Part shown: piece by piece, positions 45,394 to 54,540 of the stretch
Layout of the letters: the number at the start of each line of letters is the position of its first letter
Position numbering within the stretch: the stretch's first letter is position 1
DNA from: Desulfosporosinus sp.
Lineage (GTDB): Bacteria; Bacillota; Desulfitobacteriia; Desulfitobacteriales; Desulfitobacteriaceae
Direction: 5' to 3'
DNA: 64,000 bases
Assembly (NCBI GenBank): GCA_031292055.1
Contig: JARLHV010000094.1
Location: 1 to 64,000 of the forward strand
Translations under genes and position numbers: made by a program
Notes under the pieces: model-generated
Database searches by the model: none
What the model saw: the letters and a program-made list of their open reading frames with translations, nothing else
What the model was told of the DNA's origin: nothing

Positions 45394-45447
45394 TTAACCT
45401 AAACTTTACACTCTCTTAATTTATTGTTTACATAAATAGAGTAGACT
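45394..45447 (+). promoter_or_regulatory. PhoP box and -10 of the pstCAB-phoU operon
   Basis: TTAACC (45394-45399), TTTACA (45405-45410), TTAATT (45416-45421) and TTTACA (45427-45432) on an 11-bp period, then 9 bp and TAGACT (45442-45447). Confidence 0.8.
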
Positions 45448-45497
45448 ATTTAAAGATAGGTAACTTCAATCACAAAACAAGGAGAAACAGTGGGAGT

Positions 45498-45533
45498 ATG
45501 AATAAAAAAATTAAGAAATATCTGGAGGTGTAA
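45498..45533 (+). CDS. possible 11-residue upstream ORF overlapping the pstC ribosome binding site
   Basis: ATG 45498, preceded by GGGAG, encodes MNKKIKKYLEV and stops at TAA 45531-45533. The pstC ribosome binding site GGAGGTG is inside its last codons, so translation of the mini-ORF could influence pstC initiation. No conservation can be tested here. Confidence 0.25.
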   Translation: MNKKIKKYLEV

Positions 45534-45538
45534 GCAGG

Positions 45539-46420
45539 TTGCCTCACCGTAGTTCATGGACGTATTTTAATGACCGAGTGTCACGTTACTTATTTGTAAG
45601 TTGCGCTGTTTTAGTCTCTTTGATTATCCTCTGCATTATATGGTTCGTAGGTGCGCAGGGTTTATCCACGTTCCGACAGATCAGCGTAAGGGAGTTTTTT
45701 ACAAGTAGCCAATGGAATCCCGATTATGGACAATACGGTGCGCTGACGTTTATTGTCGGTTCATTGGGAACGACGGTATTAGCGATACTACTTGGCGGAC
45801 CACTGGGCTTGGCTGGAGCTGTATTTCTAGCAGAAATTGCCCCGCCCTGGGTACGTGCGTTCATGCGTCCGGCTACTGATCTTTTTGCAGGAATCCCGTC
45901 TGTAGTTTACGGGTATGTTGGGCTGACAGTGGTTGTCGGTGCTATACGGAATTCCACTAGTTCATCGACAGGGTATGGCGTCTTAGCTGCAGGGATTGTA
46001 TTAGCGATTATGATTTTGCCAACGGTCATTAGTCTATCGGAGGATGCCTTGCGCTCATTGCCAGGAACCTACAAAGAGGCTTCCCTTGCCTTAGGGGCAA
46101 CTCGTTGGCAAACAATTCGCCGAGTCCTAATCCCTGCCGCTTCACCAGGAATTCTGACCGCCATCATTTTAGCGATGGCTAGAGCCATTGGAGAAACAAT
46201 GGCGGTACAAATGGTCATTGGTAATTCGCCCCGTTTCCCCAGTTCCTTAGTCAGCCCGACCTCAACGTTAACCAGTGATATAGTTATGGAAATGGGAAAT
46301 ACCCCATTTGGCTCAATCTGGAATAATGCCTTATTTATGATGTCTTTTATTCTTCTAATTATTGCCCTTATCTTGATTATTCTTGTCCGAACAGCGGTAC
46401 GAAAGGGGGCGGTTCGTTGA
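45539..46420 (+). CDS. pstC: phosphate ABC transporter permease PstC
   Basis: A 293-residue membrane permease with about six hydrophobic segments, the first at 18-40. The EAA-type loop that contacts PstB is TYKEASLALGATRWQTIRRVLIPAA near 180. Other family features are FAGIPSVVYGYVGL and AIGETMAVQMVIG. TTG 45539 starts it, 8 bp behind GGAGGTG. The stop overlaps the pstA start by 4 bp (TTGA), showing coupled translation. Confidence 0.94.
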   Translation: MPHRSSWTYFNDRVSRYLFVSCAVLVSLIILCIIWFVGAQGLSTFRQISVREFFTSSQWNPDYGQYGALTFIVGSLGTTVLAILLGGPLGLAGAVFLAEIAPPWVRAFMRPATDLFAGIPSVVYGYVGLTVVVGAIRNSTSSSTGYGVLAAGIVLAIMILPTVISLSEDALRSLPGTYKEASLALGATRWQTIRRVLIPAASPGILTAIILAMARAIGETMAVQMVIGNSPRFPSSLVSPTSTLTSDIVMEMGNTPFGSIWNNALFMMSFILLIIALILIILVRTAVRKGAVR

Positions 46421-47262
46421 AAGCTCGTCAAGCCGATCGTTATGCCAGTATTATGCTTTGGGTAGGGGCTATATTCATTTTAGCAATATTAGTCGCGTTT
46501 TTAGGTCTGATTTTAGGACGTGGACTACACTATTTGACCCCTGCTTTCTTTAGAGGTCCAGAAGGTGTAGGCGGGCAATTATTCAACTCTTTCTATCTCC
46601 TTGCCCTTTCGTTAGTATTTTCACTGCCCGTGGGGTTGGGAGCTGGAATTTACTTGGCTGAATACGCTCCTAAAAACAAATTAACTGACTTAATTCGTTT
46701 GAGCACCGAGAGTCTTGCCACTGTTCCGTCCATAGTTTTTGGTCTTTTTGGTATGATTATTTTTGTGAATAAACTGGGCTTGGGATTCACTATTTTAGGT
46801 GGATCGGCCACTTTGGCGTTACTCAATCTGCCAATTCTAGTGCGCGTGACTGAAGAATCTCTGCGGACTGTACCCAGAAGTTACCGAGAGGCTAGTTTAG
46901 CCTTAGGAGCTACGATGTGGCAGACGTTACGTAAAGTCATTTTGCCAACCGCTCTGCCGGGGCTAATTACTGGCGTAACTCTTGTCGCAGGCAGGGCTTT
47001 GGGTGAGACCGCTATATTGATCTTCACGGCTGGAATGAATGTTTCACGTAAACTATTTGACCTTAATCCTTTTGCTGCTGGAGAGACTTTAGCTGTCCAG
47101 TTATTTGCTGCTAAGTCAAATCCGTTACCAGGGACAAACGCTGACCAAATTGCCGATGGGACGGCAGCACTGCTTATAATCATGGTTATAGTCTTTAATC
47201 TTTGTTTAATAATTCCCAGCCGCTGGCTACAATACCGGCTCCTGGGTAAAAATAAGGAATAA
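46417..47262 (+). CDS. pstA: phosphate ABC transporter permease PstA
   Basis: A 281-residue permease partner of PstC, with about six membrane segments. The EAA loop reads SYREASLALGATMWQTLRKVILPTA near 155, and the ESLATVPSIVFGLFGM and RALGETAILIFTAG stretches fit the family. TTG 46417 overlaps the pstC stop. It is followed by pstB after 30 bp. Confidence 0.94.
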   Translation: MKARQADRYASIMLWVGAIFILAILVAFLGLILGRGLHYLTPAFFRGPEGVGGQLFNSFYLLALSLVFSLPVGLGAGIYLAEYAPKNKLTDLIRLSTESLATVPSIVFGLFGMIIFVNKLGLGFTILGGSATLALLNLPILVRVTEESLRTVPRSYREASLALGATMWQTLRKVILPTALPGLITGVTLVAGRALGETAILIFTAGMNVSRKLFDLNPFAAGETLAVQLFAAKSNPLPGTNADQIADGTAALLIIMVIVFNLCLIIPSRWLQYRLLGKNKE

Positions 47263-47292
47263 CATTAAGTGCGTTAATAAGGAGAAATTGAA

Positions 47293-48045
47293 ATGGACAA
47301 GATCGTGGTCAGTAACCTCGACCTTTTTTATGGTGAACAACAGGCCTTAAATAATGTAAGCCTGGCATTGGCGGAAAAAAGTGTGACTGCTCTCATTGGT
47401 CCTTCCGGTTGCGGTAAGTCCACTTTTCTGAGAGTGCTCAATCGAATGCAAGATTTAACACCTAATGTAAAAATATTAGGACAAGTTAGGATTGATGGGC
47501 AGGATATTTATGCTAACGATACGGATGTTGTGTTGCTGAGAAAAAGGGTGGGGATGGTTTTCCAGAACCCTAATCCCTTTCCAAAGTCTGTGTTCGAAAA
47601 TGTGGCTTACGGTCCTCGTATCCACGGGGAAGACGATAAAAAACGACTAAAGGAAATAGTAGAGACTAGTCTAAATGGGGCAGCTTTGTGGAATGAAGTT
47701 AAAGATCGCTTACATAAATCAGCGCTGGGATTGTCAGGTGGGCAGCAACAACGTCTCTGTATTGCCCGGGTTTTAGCGGTAGAACCTGAGATTTTATTAA
47801 TGGATGAACCGACATCAGCACTTGACCCCATTTCTACTATGAAGATTGAAGAGTTGATTGCTGAATTAAAAAATAAATACACAATAATTATGGTGACGCA
47901 TAATATGCATCAAGCGTCAAGAGTTTCAGATCGAACTGCTTTCTTCTTAAGCGGTGATTTGATTGAAGAAGATGTAACGAGTATCCTTTTTACTCGACCA
48001 GCTAAGAAGAAAACGGAGGATTATATATCCGGTCGATTCGGTTAA
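47293..48045 (+). CDS. pstB: phosphate ABC transporter ATPase PstB
   Basis: A 250-residue ABC ATPase that powers phosphate import. Walker [10 protein letters not shown] is at 36-44, the Q-loop is in [14 protein letters not shown], the signature is LSGGQQQRL, and Walker B is [14 protein letters not shown], followed by a switch His in [13 protein letters not shown]. It is full length. It lies in the pstCAB-phoU operon 55 bp before phoU. Confidence 0.95.
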   Translation: MDKIVVSNLDLFYGEQQALNNVSLALAEKSVTALIGPSGCGKSTFLRVLNRMQDLTPNVKILGQVRIDGQDIYANDTDVVLLRKRVGMVFQNPNPFPKSVFENVAYGPRIHGEDDKKRLKEIVETSLNGAALWNEVKDRLHKSALGLSGGQQQRLCIARVLAVEPEILLMDEPTSALDPISTMKIEELIAELKNKYTIIMVTHNMHQASRVSDRTAFFLSGDLIEEDVTSILFTRPAKKKTEDYISGRFG

Positions 48046-48100
48046 TACAGTTGTATTAGCGGGATGTTATGGCTTTTATGAAACGAGAGGAGGGCGAGAG

Positions 48101-48760
48101 ATGCCTACTCGCCAGAAATTTGCTAATGACTTGGAAGGGCTACGGTTAAACATTTTAGACTTGGGAAAGATGGTAGACCAACGAATTGGTCTTGCAGTGC
48201 AGTCCTTGATTGAGCAAGATCTGGAATTAGCTAATACCATTGTCGTGGGAGATCTGGTCGTCAACGACCTGCAAGCGATCATTGAAGAAAAATGTATTCT
48301 TTTAATAGCAACTCAGCAGCCCTTTGCTCTTGATTTGCGCAAAGTTGTAGCGGGTTTTAAAATCTCTATCTATTTAGAAAGAATGGGTGACTTGTCAGTC
48401 GATTTGGCAAAGTTAACCATCAGAATCGGTCAAGAGAAATTGATTAAACCGTTAGTCGATTTTCCGCGCATGAGTGCCTTGGTCCAGGAAATGATCACCC
48501 TTGGGCTCAAAGCATATGTTCAGGAGGATTGTAAGGCCGCAGCGGAAATGGCCATACTGGATGATGAGATTGATAAAATTTATGCTCGGGTTTTTGAGGA
48601 ATTGCGGGCTATAATGATGTCAGACCCCAATAAGGTAACTCAGGCTAATTACATTCTTTTTGCCTGTCGTTTTCTAGAACGTATGGGAGACTACTGTACA
48701 AATATTGCTGAAGAGATTGTTTATATTGTCACTGGAAAGAGAATGAATTTAAACGAGTAG
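48101..48760 (+). CDS. phoU: phosphate transport regulator PhoU
   Basis: A 219-residue helical protein with two PhoU repeats (about 15-105 and 120-210), containing the metal-binding motifs YLERMGDLSVDLA and FLERMGDYCTNIAEE. PhoU restrains Pst transport and signalling to the phosphate sensor kinase. GAGGAGGG precedes ATG 48101. The downstream gap has no classical terminator directly after the stop. Confidence 0.94.
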   Translation: MPTRQKFANDLEGLRLNILDLGKMVDQRIGLAVQSLIEQDLELANTIVVGDLVVNDLQAIIEEKCILLIATQQPFALDLRKVVAGFKISIYLERMGDLSVDLAKLTIRIGQEKLIKPLVDFPRMSALVQEMITLGLKAYVQEDCKAAAEMAILDDEIDKIYARVFEELRAIMMSDPNKVTQANYILFACRFLERMGDYCTNIAEEIVYIVTGKRMNLNE

Positions 48761-48864
48761 GATGAGTTGTTTTAGAGTAGCATTGACGTTAAGCGTGATC
48801 GGTTCAAATTTAATATTATGACAAAAATTACTGAAATATGTTTTTTATTAATGGGAAAGCTATT

Positions 48865-48895
48865 TTCAGGTTGGTTGGCTATAATCTGACCTGAA
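48865..48895 (+). promoter_or_regulatory. hairpin just before a small gene
   Basis: TTCAGGT (48865-48871) and ACCTGAA (48889-48895) pair; the 3' arm touches the AAAGGAAGG ribosome binding site of the small gene at 48909, so it could affect its translation. Confidence 0.35.
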
Positions 48896-48908
48896 AGGAA
48901 GGATAGAT

Positions 48909-49034
48909 ATGGGCGCCCATAAGAAAGTTTCGCGACCAAAGGATCCGGCAACCATTAGAGATCCCCATTATACAGAGTTTGACACGCAAAAAGAGCGAAA
49001 CATTCAAAAACCTTTACCCCGTATAACTCCCTAA
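48909..49034 (+). CDS. small hypothetical protein, 41 residues
   Basis: ATG 48909 follows AAAGGAAGG and encodes a basic, Pro-rich, probably disordered 41-residue protein (starts MGAHKKVSRPKDPATIRDPH, ends PLPRITP), with TAA at 49032-49034. A terminator lies 45-85 bp downstream. I do not recognise it. The ribosome binding site and terminator favour a real gene. Confidence 0.55.
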   Translation: MGAHKKVSRPKDPATIRDPHYTEFDTQKERNIQKPLPRITP

Positions 49035-49078
49035 AATAGCGGAGTATGTAATGGCGAGGTTCGATAAAACGGAGTTGC

Positions 49079-49120
49079 TAAAAAGGAGCGTGCTTTATAC
49101 GAGCGCACTCCTTTTTTTTA
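49079..49120 (+). terminator. intrinsic terminator
   Basis: AAAAAGGAG...GTGC pairs with GCGC...CTCCTTTTT, with a T-run of eight ending near 49119. Confidence 0.75.
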
Positions 49121-49277
49121 TATTTAAGTATAATCTGAGGATTCTTGCCTATAAAAGCTCTGTTTATTGTTTACAAAACATAATAATTGGCGGTTCGAGA
49201 ACGAGGTACTACTATTTTGTCGAATAATATAATATAATTAGATTTAATTTAATATTATAATTGCGGAGGTTCTATCA

Positions 49278-51008
49278 ATGTTACTGGAAGGACAAGCTAT
49301 CTCAATTACCCTTGATGAAATTCTAGACAATACGAACAACGCAATCATTGCCGTCGACCCGCAAGGTCGAATTATTTATGCGAATCGTGCCGTTTATAAT
49401 ATATTAAAAATCCCCGACAGGGATCTCGTGGGACAATCTGTTACCGACCAAATTCCTGGAACTGGCTTACTTCGAGTTTTTGAAAACGGAATTGCTGAAT
49501 TAGGCCAGAAGTTTACATTTAATAATACCATCTTATTAAGCAGTCGTACCCCAATCTATGTTCATGGTGAATTGGTTGGAGCTGCGGCTGTATTCCAGGA
49601 CATTACAATTCTCCAAAATCTTCTTGACAATCTAGTCATAGAGCATGAGAAGACGAAGGAACTCCAACGCATTCTTGAAATTGTCCTCAATACAGCCTAT
49701 GATGGACTTATTGTGGTTAATAAAGAAGGAATTATAACCATGACAAATCAAGCTTTTGCAAGTTTTTTTCAGCAATCTCCGGAGGATATGGTCGGTAAAC
49801 CTATTACTGATATTTATGATAATCCCAAATTTACAGAAGTTCTTGAAACAGGCAAAGCTGTGCACGGATACTTTCACGATTTGAACGGCCATGAAATTAT
49901 CGCCAGCAGAATCCCGATTATCCAAGATGGAGAAATCGTGGGAGCATTCGGGAAAGTTGTTTTCAAAGATGTTAACGAACTCTACGCTTTAACCAAAAAA
50001 GTTGATTCCTTACGTTCTGAATTGGATTATTATAAAAAAACCATGTTAAAGAAGAATTGTTCCGCGCGGGAACTTTTAAAAGGAAAAAACCTCCTTATGA
50101 TTTCATTAGTTCAAACCGCACTTCGCGTAGCTAAATCAGGGTCTAATGTGTTACTGCGGGGAGAAAGCGGGACTGGAAAAGAATTATTTGCGCAACTGCT
50201 TCATACGGAAAGCTCTCGTACGCAAGGTTCTTTTATTAAGGTTAATTGTGCTGCTGTACCTGAAAATCTACTCGAATCTGAGTTGTTCGGCTATGAAGAA
50301 GGAGCATTTACCGGAGCCAGAAAAGGGGGGAAACTCGGAAAGTTCGAACTGGCGGATGGAGGAACCTTGTTCCTTGATGAAATCGGAGATATGGAAATGG
50401 CCATGCAGGCCAAATTATTGCGTGTTATCCAGGACCGGGAAATTGAACGTTTAGGAAGTAGTAAGCCTCGGAAAGTCGACGTGCGTTTGGTTGCCGCGAC
50501 TAACCGTGATCTCGAAGCTATGATTCGTGACAAACAATTTCGCGAGGATCTGTATTACCGCTTAAACGTCGTGACCTTAACAATCCCTCCTTTACGGGAA
50601 AGAATGGATGATCTTGAAGTTTTGATCGAAACATTTTTAAAAAAGTTTAATCTTCAGTTTGCACAATCTGTGACGGGAATAACGGTAGAGACGCAAAACG
50701 TTCTGATGAAACATCGTTGGCCCGGTAATATACGTGAACTTGAAAATGTTATTGAGCGGGCCTTTAATATGGTTGATGGTTCGGAAATTCAACTTAAACA
50801 CTTACCAAACTATTTGCAAATCTTAGATGGTCGAGAAACACGCCCTTTTGCTGGCGGGTCGCTTGATACTATTCTCAATCGAGTGGAAAAAGAGGCTCTC
50901 ATCTACGCACTTGCTGCTGCAAACGGGAATAAAGTTCAAGCCGCTAAAACTCTAGGTTTATCCCGGGCGGGTTTATACAAAAAACTAATTAAGCATCAAC
51001 TACATTAA
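49278..51008 (+). CDS. sigma-54-dependent activator with two PAS domains
   Basis: A 576-residue enhancer-binding protein. Two PAS domains (about 8-110 and 125-235) sense an unknown signal. A short coil links them to the AAA+ domain with Walker A GESGTGKE (295-302) and the sigma-54 contact loop GAFTGA (342-347). LFLDEIGDM is Walker B. A Fis-type helix-turn-helix ends the protein (AAKTLGLSRAGLYKKL). It likely activates the C4 acyl-CoA genes that follow through the sigma-54 promoter at 51288. GGAGG precedes ATG 49278. Confidence 0.9.
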   Translation: MLLEGQAISITLDEILDNTNNAIIAVDPQGRIIYANRAVYNILKIPDRDLVGQSVTDQIPGTGLLRVFENGIAELGQKFTFNNTILLSSRTPIYVHGELVGAAAVFQDITILQNLLDNLVIEHEKTKELQRILEIVLNTAYDGLIVVNKEGIITMTNQAFASFFQQSPEDMVGKPITDIYDNPKFTEVLETGKAVHGYFHDLNGHEIIASRIPIIQDGEIVGAFGKVVFKDVNELYALTKKVDSLRSELDYYKKTMLKKNCSARELLKGKNLLMISLVQTALRVAKSGSNVLLRGESGTGKELFAQLLHTESSRTQGSFIKVNCAAVPENLLESELFGYEEGAFTGARKGGKLGKFELADGGTLFLDEIGDMEMAMQAKLLRVIQDREIERLGSSKPRKVDVRLVAATNRDLEAMIRDKQFREDLYYRLNVVTLTIPPLRERMDDLEVLIETFLKKFNLQFAQSVTGITVETQNVLMKHRWPGNIRELENVIERAFNMVDGSEIQLKHLPNYLQILDGRETRPFAGGSLDTILNRVEKEALIYALAAANGNKVQAAKTLGLSRAGLYKKLIKHQLH

Positions 51009-51074
51009 ATCTCAAGATTCAACACGATTCTTCACGAATTCTTATTAATATAAAGGTTATAATAATTATGAACG

Positions 51075-51188
51075 AACAAACATGTACACAAACTAGTACA
51101 TGTATCATCCGGTAGACATGTTTGTTTATACCTGAACACTGAAGCAGATGCTGAATACTACAATCTAATAGTGTAAACAAACGTATAC
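51075..51188. promoter_or_regulatory. candidate upstream activator sites
   Basis: AACAAACATGTAC (51075-51087) recurs as AACAAACGTATAC (51176-51188). Its inverted copy ACATGTTTGTT is at 51116-51126, and a dyad ACATGTAC-N8-GTACATGT spans 51080-51103. They lie 100-215 bp upstream of the sigma-54 promoter, the usual distance for enhancer-binding proteins. Confidence 0.5.
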
Positions 51189-51287
51189 GTTATTAGATAG
51201 TGCGCTATATTGAGGATTCATTATGAAAAGTGCTGCATCCCTTGCCAGAAGCGAAGGCTGAAAATTTTGAATCTAATGAATTGTTAT

Positions 51288-51303
51288 TGGCATGGGAATT
51301 GCA
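51288..51303 (+). promoter_or_regulatory. sigma-54 promoter
   Basis: TGGCATG-N4-TTGCA matches the -24/-12 consensus TGGCACG-N4-TTGCW, with one mismatch. It lies 70 bp before the hbd start, and the activator gene lies upstream. Confidence 0.7.
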
Positions 51304-51374
51304 AGTTAAGTTCAGTAGATTGCGAAACTTACTAAATAATTTGTAATTCGTAAAAGAAATAAGGAGGATTAAGT

Positions 51375-52220
51375 GTGAAGACAATTATGGTCATTGGAGC
51401 TGGACAAATGGGTGGGGGAATCGCTCAAGTCGCTGCTCAAGCAGGCTACTCTGTCATTTTAAATGACATTAAAGATGAATTCGTAAATCGTGGTTTTGGT
51501 ATTATCGACAAAAACCTCAGTCGCAGTGTTGAAAAGGGGAAGCTTAAAGCTGAGGAAAAAGAGCTCATCTTAGGACGTATTACCAGATCGACCTCTCTTC
51601 AAGATGCTGCAGGAGCTGACTTGGTTGTTGAAGCCGCCGTTGAAAATATGGTGATAAAGGGTCAAATTTTTGCTCAACTTGACGCCATTTGTCCTGAACA
51701 TACAATTCTCTCAACTAATACTTCGTCTTTACCAATTACTGAGATCGCAGCTTTCACTAAACGTCCGGATCGCGTGATTGGGATGCATTTTATGAATCCC
51801 GTTCCTGTGATGAAACTAGTTGAGGTTATTCGGGGTCTGGCCACCAGTGATGAAGTGTATAAAATTATCGAAGCCCTTAGCCTTGATATGGGAAAAACAC
51901 CAGTTGAAGTTAATGATGCTCCTGGATTTGTGGCTAACCGTGTCTTAATTCCTATGCTCAATGAAGCTGTCTATACACTTTACGAGGGAATTGCAACGGT
52001 GGAATCGATTGATAATGTTATGAAGTTGGGTATGAATCATCCTATGGGTCCGTTGGCGTTAGCTGATTTAATCGGCTTGGACACTGTTCTATCCATTATG
52101 GAAGTCCTTCATGAAGGACTAGGCGATAAATATCGTCCGTGCCCGTTACTCCGCAAATATGTTAAAGCAGGCTGGCTGGGACGAAAATCTGGTCGTGGTT
52201 TTTATAATTACAGCGCCTAG
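51375..52220 (+). CDS. hbd: 3-hydroxybutyryl-CoA dehydrogenase
   Basis: A 281-residue NAD(P)-dependent dehydrogenase that interconverts acetoacetyl-CoA and 3-hydroxybutyryl-CoA. The dinucleotide motif [10 protein letters not shown] starts at residue 8, the catalytic His is in [16 protein letters not shown] near 138, and the [20 protein letters not shown] segment follows. GTG 51375 sits behind AAGGAGG. It is the first gene of a C4 acyl-CoA run (hbd, crt, bcd, thl) under a sigma-54 promoter. Confidence 0.94.
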   Translation: MKTIMVIGAGQMGGGIAQVAAQAGYSVILNDIKDEFVNRGFGIIDKNLSRSVEKGKLKAEEKELILGRITRSTSLQDAAGADLVVEAAVENMVIKGQIFAQLDAICPEHTILSTNTSSLPITEIAAFTKRPDRVIGMHFMNPVPVMKLVEVIRGLATSDEVYKIIEALSLDMGKTPVEVNDAPGFVANRVLIPMLNEAVYTLYEGIATVESIDNVMKLGMNHPMGPLALADLIGLDTVLSIMEVLHEGLGDKYRPCPLLRKYVKAGWLGRKSGRGFYNYSA

Positions 52221-52336
52221 ATTTGAAGCAGTCAATTAGCTTGGGTCTAAGTTAATCGATAGGTTTCCCCTCTCTTTTATGAGAAAAGTGATCAGACATT
52301 CTATAAAAGAGATTCGTTAATAGAGGAGGAGACAGA

Positions 52337-53119
52337 GTGGAATATACCAATCTTTTATTGGAAAAGAACGGGGCTGTTGCCGTTCTTACAATCAATCGTC
52401 CCAAAGCCTTAAATGCCTTAAACAGTGACACCTTGTCGGAACTGTCCACCGTGCTCGATGAACTGGGGAGGGATTCCAGTGTCAAAGTAGTGATTCTCAC
52501 CGGAAGTGGGGAGAAGGCCTTTATTGCTGGTGCAGATATTTCACAGATGAAGGATTTCAGCCCTATGGAGGGACGACGTTTTGCTCAATTAGGTCATGCA
52601 ACCTTCCGCAAGCTTGAACTATTGCCTCAACCAGTGATCGCGGCAGTCAATGGATTTGCCTTAGGCGGTGGGTGTGAATTAGCCATGGCTTGTGATATCC
52701 GCTTAGCGAGTGAAAATGCAAAATTTGGTCAACCGGAAGTGACTCTTGGACTAACTGCCGGATTTGGAGGAACTCAGCGCTTACCTCGCCTCGTCGGTAC
52801 AGGTTTAGCCAGTGAGTTGCTTTTTACCGGAGATGTTATTGATGTCCAAGAAGCTTACCGTATCGGGTTAGTCAATCATGTCTATCCGTTAGCCACTCTT
52901 ATGGAAGAAACCTTAAAGCTGGCCAAAAGGATGGCGGGAAGAGCGCCAGTGGCTGTTCAACTAAGTAAAAGTGCTATCCAACGTGGAAGTAATATGGACT
53001 TAGACAGCGCGCAAGCATATGAAGCTGAGGTTTTTGGCCTGACTTTTAGTACCAAGGATCAAATCGAGGGTTGTACTGCTTTTGTGGAAAAACGCAAACC
53101 TATTTTCGAAGGGCGATAA
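52337..53119 (+). CDS. crt: enoyl-CoA hydratase (crotonase)
   Basis: A 260-residue crotonase-fold protein that hydrates crotonyl-CoA. The oxyanion-hole residues are in AFIAGADISQM and NGFALGGGCELAMACD, and the catalytic acids fall in FGQPEVTLGLTAGFGGTQRLPRLVG. GTG 52337 follows GGAGGAGA. The 117-bp gap from hbd has no terminator, so the genes are probably co-transcribed. Confidence 0.93.
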   Translation: MEYTNLLLEKNGAVAVLTINRPKALNALNSDTLSELSTVLDELGRDSSVKVVILTGSGEKAFIAGADISQMKDFSPMEGRRFAQLGHATFRKLELLPQPVIAAVNGFALGGGCELAMACDIRLASENAKFGQPEVTLGLTAGFGGTQRLPRLVGTGLASELLFTGDVIDVQEAYRIGLVNHVYPLATLMEETLKLAKRMAGRAPVAVQLSKSAIQRGSNMDLDSAQAYEAEVFGLTFSTKDQIEGCTAFVEKRKPIFEGR

Positions 53120-53237
53120 TATCTATTTCTTTAATACCGCAAGCCTTTAATTCAAAGCGTGAATCAGAGGGAAAATGGTGACAAGCTATAGATGTAAAGC
53201 ATAAATAGATAAATTAAAAATTGGAGGATGAATTTAA

Positions 53238-54380
53238 ATGATTTTTGAATTAACTGATGACCACAAAATGATGCGTAAAATGGTTCGTGATTTTGCTGAG
53301 AAAGAATGTGGCCCTGGGGCTGAAGAACGCGATGAGAATGAAGCATTTTCGGTAGAAATATGGAAAAAAGCAGGGGAGCTCGGCCTTGCTGGGGTTACTT
53401 TCCCTGAAGAATTTGGTGGGGTTGGAGCAGACTACATCTCTTATGCTATTACAGTAGAAGAGCTGTCTCGGGTCGACGCATCCGTAGGTGTTACCATTTC
53501 AGCACACGCTAGCTTATGCGCTAATCCAATTGCTAAATTTGGTACAGAAGAACAAAAGAAAAAATATCTTACTCCTTTGGCTACTGGTGAAAAACTTGGA
53601 GCTTTCGGTTTAACAGAGCCCATGGCTGGTTCAGATGCTTCGGGAACACGCACGACAGCTGTTCGCGATGGCAACGATTATATCCTCAATGGCACAAAAA
53701 TCTTTATTACGAATGGATACTATGCTGATACGTATGTGGTCACGGCACAAATGGATAAGAGCAAAGGTAATAGAGGAATTGCTGCTTTCATCCTCGAAAA
53801 AGGAATGCCTGGATTCAGTTTTGGTAAGAAAGAGAAAAAGATGGGTATCCGTTCTTCGGCCACCTATGAATTAGTTTTCGAAGATGTCCGTGTTCCCGCT
53901 GAAAACTTGCTCGGTCAAGAGGGACAAGGGTTTAAAATTGCCATGGTTACGCTCGATTACGGTAGAATTGGTATAGCTTCCCAAGCACTAGGAATTGCTC
54001 AAGGTGCTTATGAACAAGCTCTTAAATATTCTAAAGAACGATCGCAGTTTGGCAAGACTCTTGCAGAATTCGAGGTCACACAATTTAAATTGGCGGACAT
54101 GGCGACACAAATTGAAGCCGCTCGTCTTCTCGTCTATCAAGCCGCTTACTTGGCTTCGGAACATAAATCTGTCTCTAAAGCTGCTGCAATGGCTAAACTT
54201 TTTGCTTCTGAGACTGCAATGGCAGTAACCACACAGGCAGTTCAAATCCACGGTGGCTACGGTTACACTCGCGATTATCCAGTGGAGCGCATGATGCGGG
54301 ATGCCAAGATTACTGAGATTTATGAAGGAACCAGTGAAATGCAACGTATTGTTATCGCAAGCCATATTCTTAAAGACTGA
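53238..54380 (+). CDS. bcd: butyryl-CoA/short-chain acyl-CoA dehydrogenase
   Basis: A 380-residue flavoprotein that interconverts butyryl-CoA and crotonyl-CoA. FAD-binding signatures are [19 protein letters not shown] near 120 and [23 protein letters not shown] near 330. The catalytic Glu lies in [11 protein letters not shown] near 365. TTGGAGG precedes ATG 53238. No etfAB genes adjoin it, so its electrons may pass to the fixABCX proteins encoded at 26964 or to a different ETF; that is inference. A GC-rich hairpin follows. Confidence 0.93.
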   Translation: MIFELTDDHKMMRKMVRDFAEKECGPGAEERDENEAFSVEIWKKAGELGLAGVTFPEEFGGVGADYISYAITVEELSRVDASVGVTISAHASLCANPIAKFGTEEQKKKYLTPLATGEKLGAFGLTEPMAGSDASGTRTTAVRDGNDYILNGTKIFITNGYYADTYVVTAQMDKSKGNRGIAAFILEKGMPGFSFGKKEKKMGIRSSATYELVFEDVRVPAENLLGQEGQGFKIAMVTLDYGRIGIASQALGIAQGAYEQALKYSKERSQFGKTLAEFEVTQFKLADMATQIEAARLLVYQAAYLASEHKSVSKAAAMAKLFASETAMAVTTQAVQIHGGYGYTRDYPVERMMRDAKITEIYEGTSEMQRIVIASHILKD

Positions 54381-54448
54381 TAGCTGGTTGCTTTAATTAT
54401 AGGAAAATGTAACTCGAATTATTATCGATTGAATAGAGAATAACATTT

Positions 54449-54480
54449 AGCGAAGCGCCTCTTAAAGGCGCTTCGCTTTA
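54449..54480 (+). terminator. hairpin after bcd, possible attenuator
   Basis: AGCGAAGCGCCT (54449-54460) pairs perfectly with AGGCGCTTCGCT (54466-54477) around a 5-base loop. The T-tract is short, so read-through into thl is plausible. Confidence 0.5.
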
Positions 54481-54540
54481 GGACAACTAATAATCATTTT
54501 TCATAATGATTAATCAACCTTGAAGGAGATGTGTTTATTC

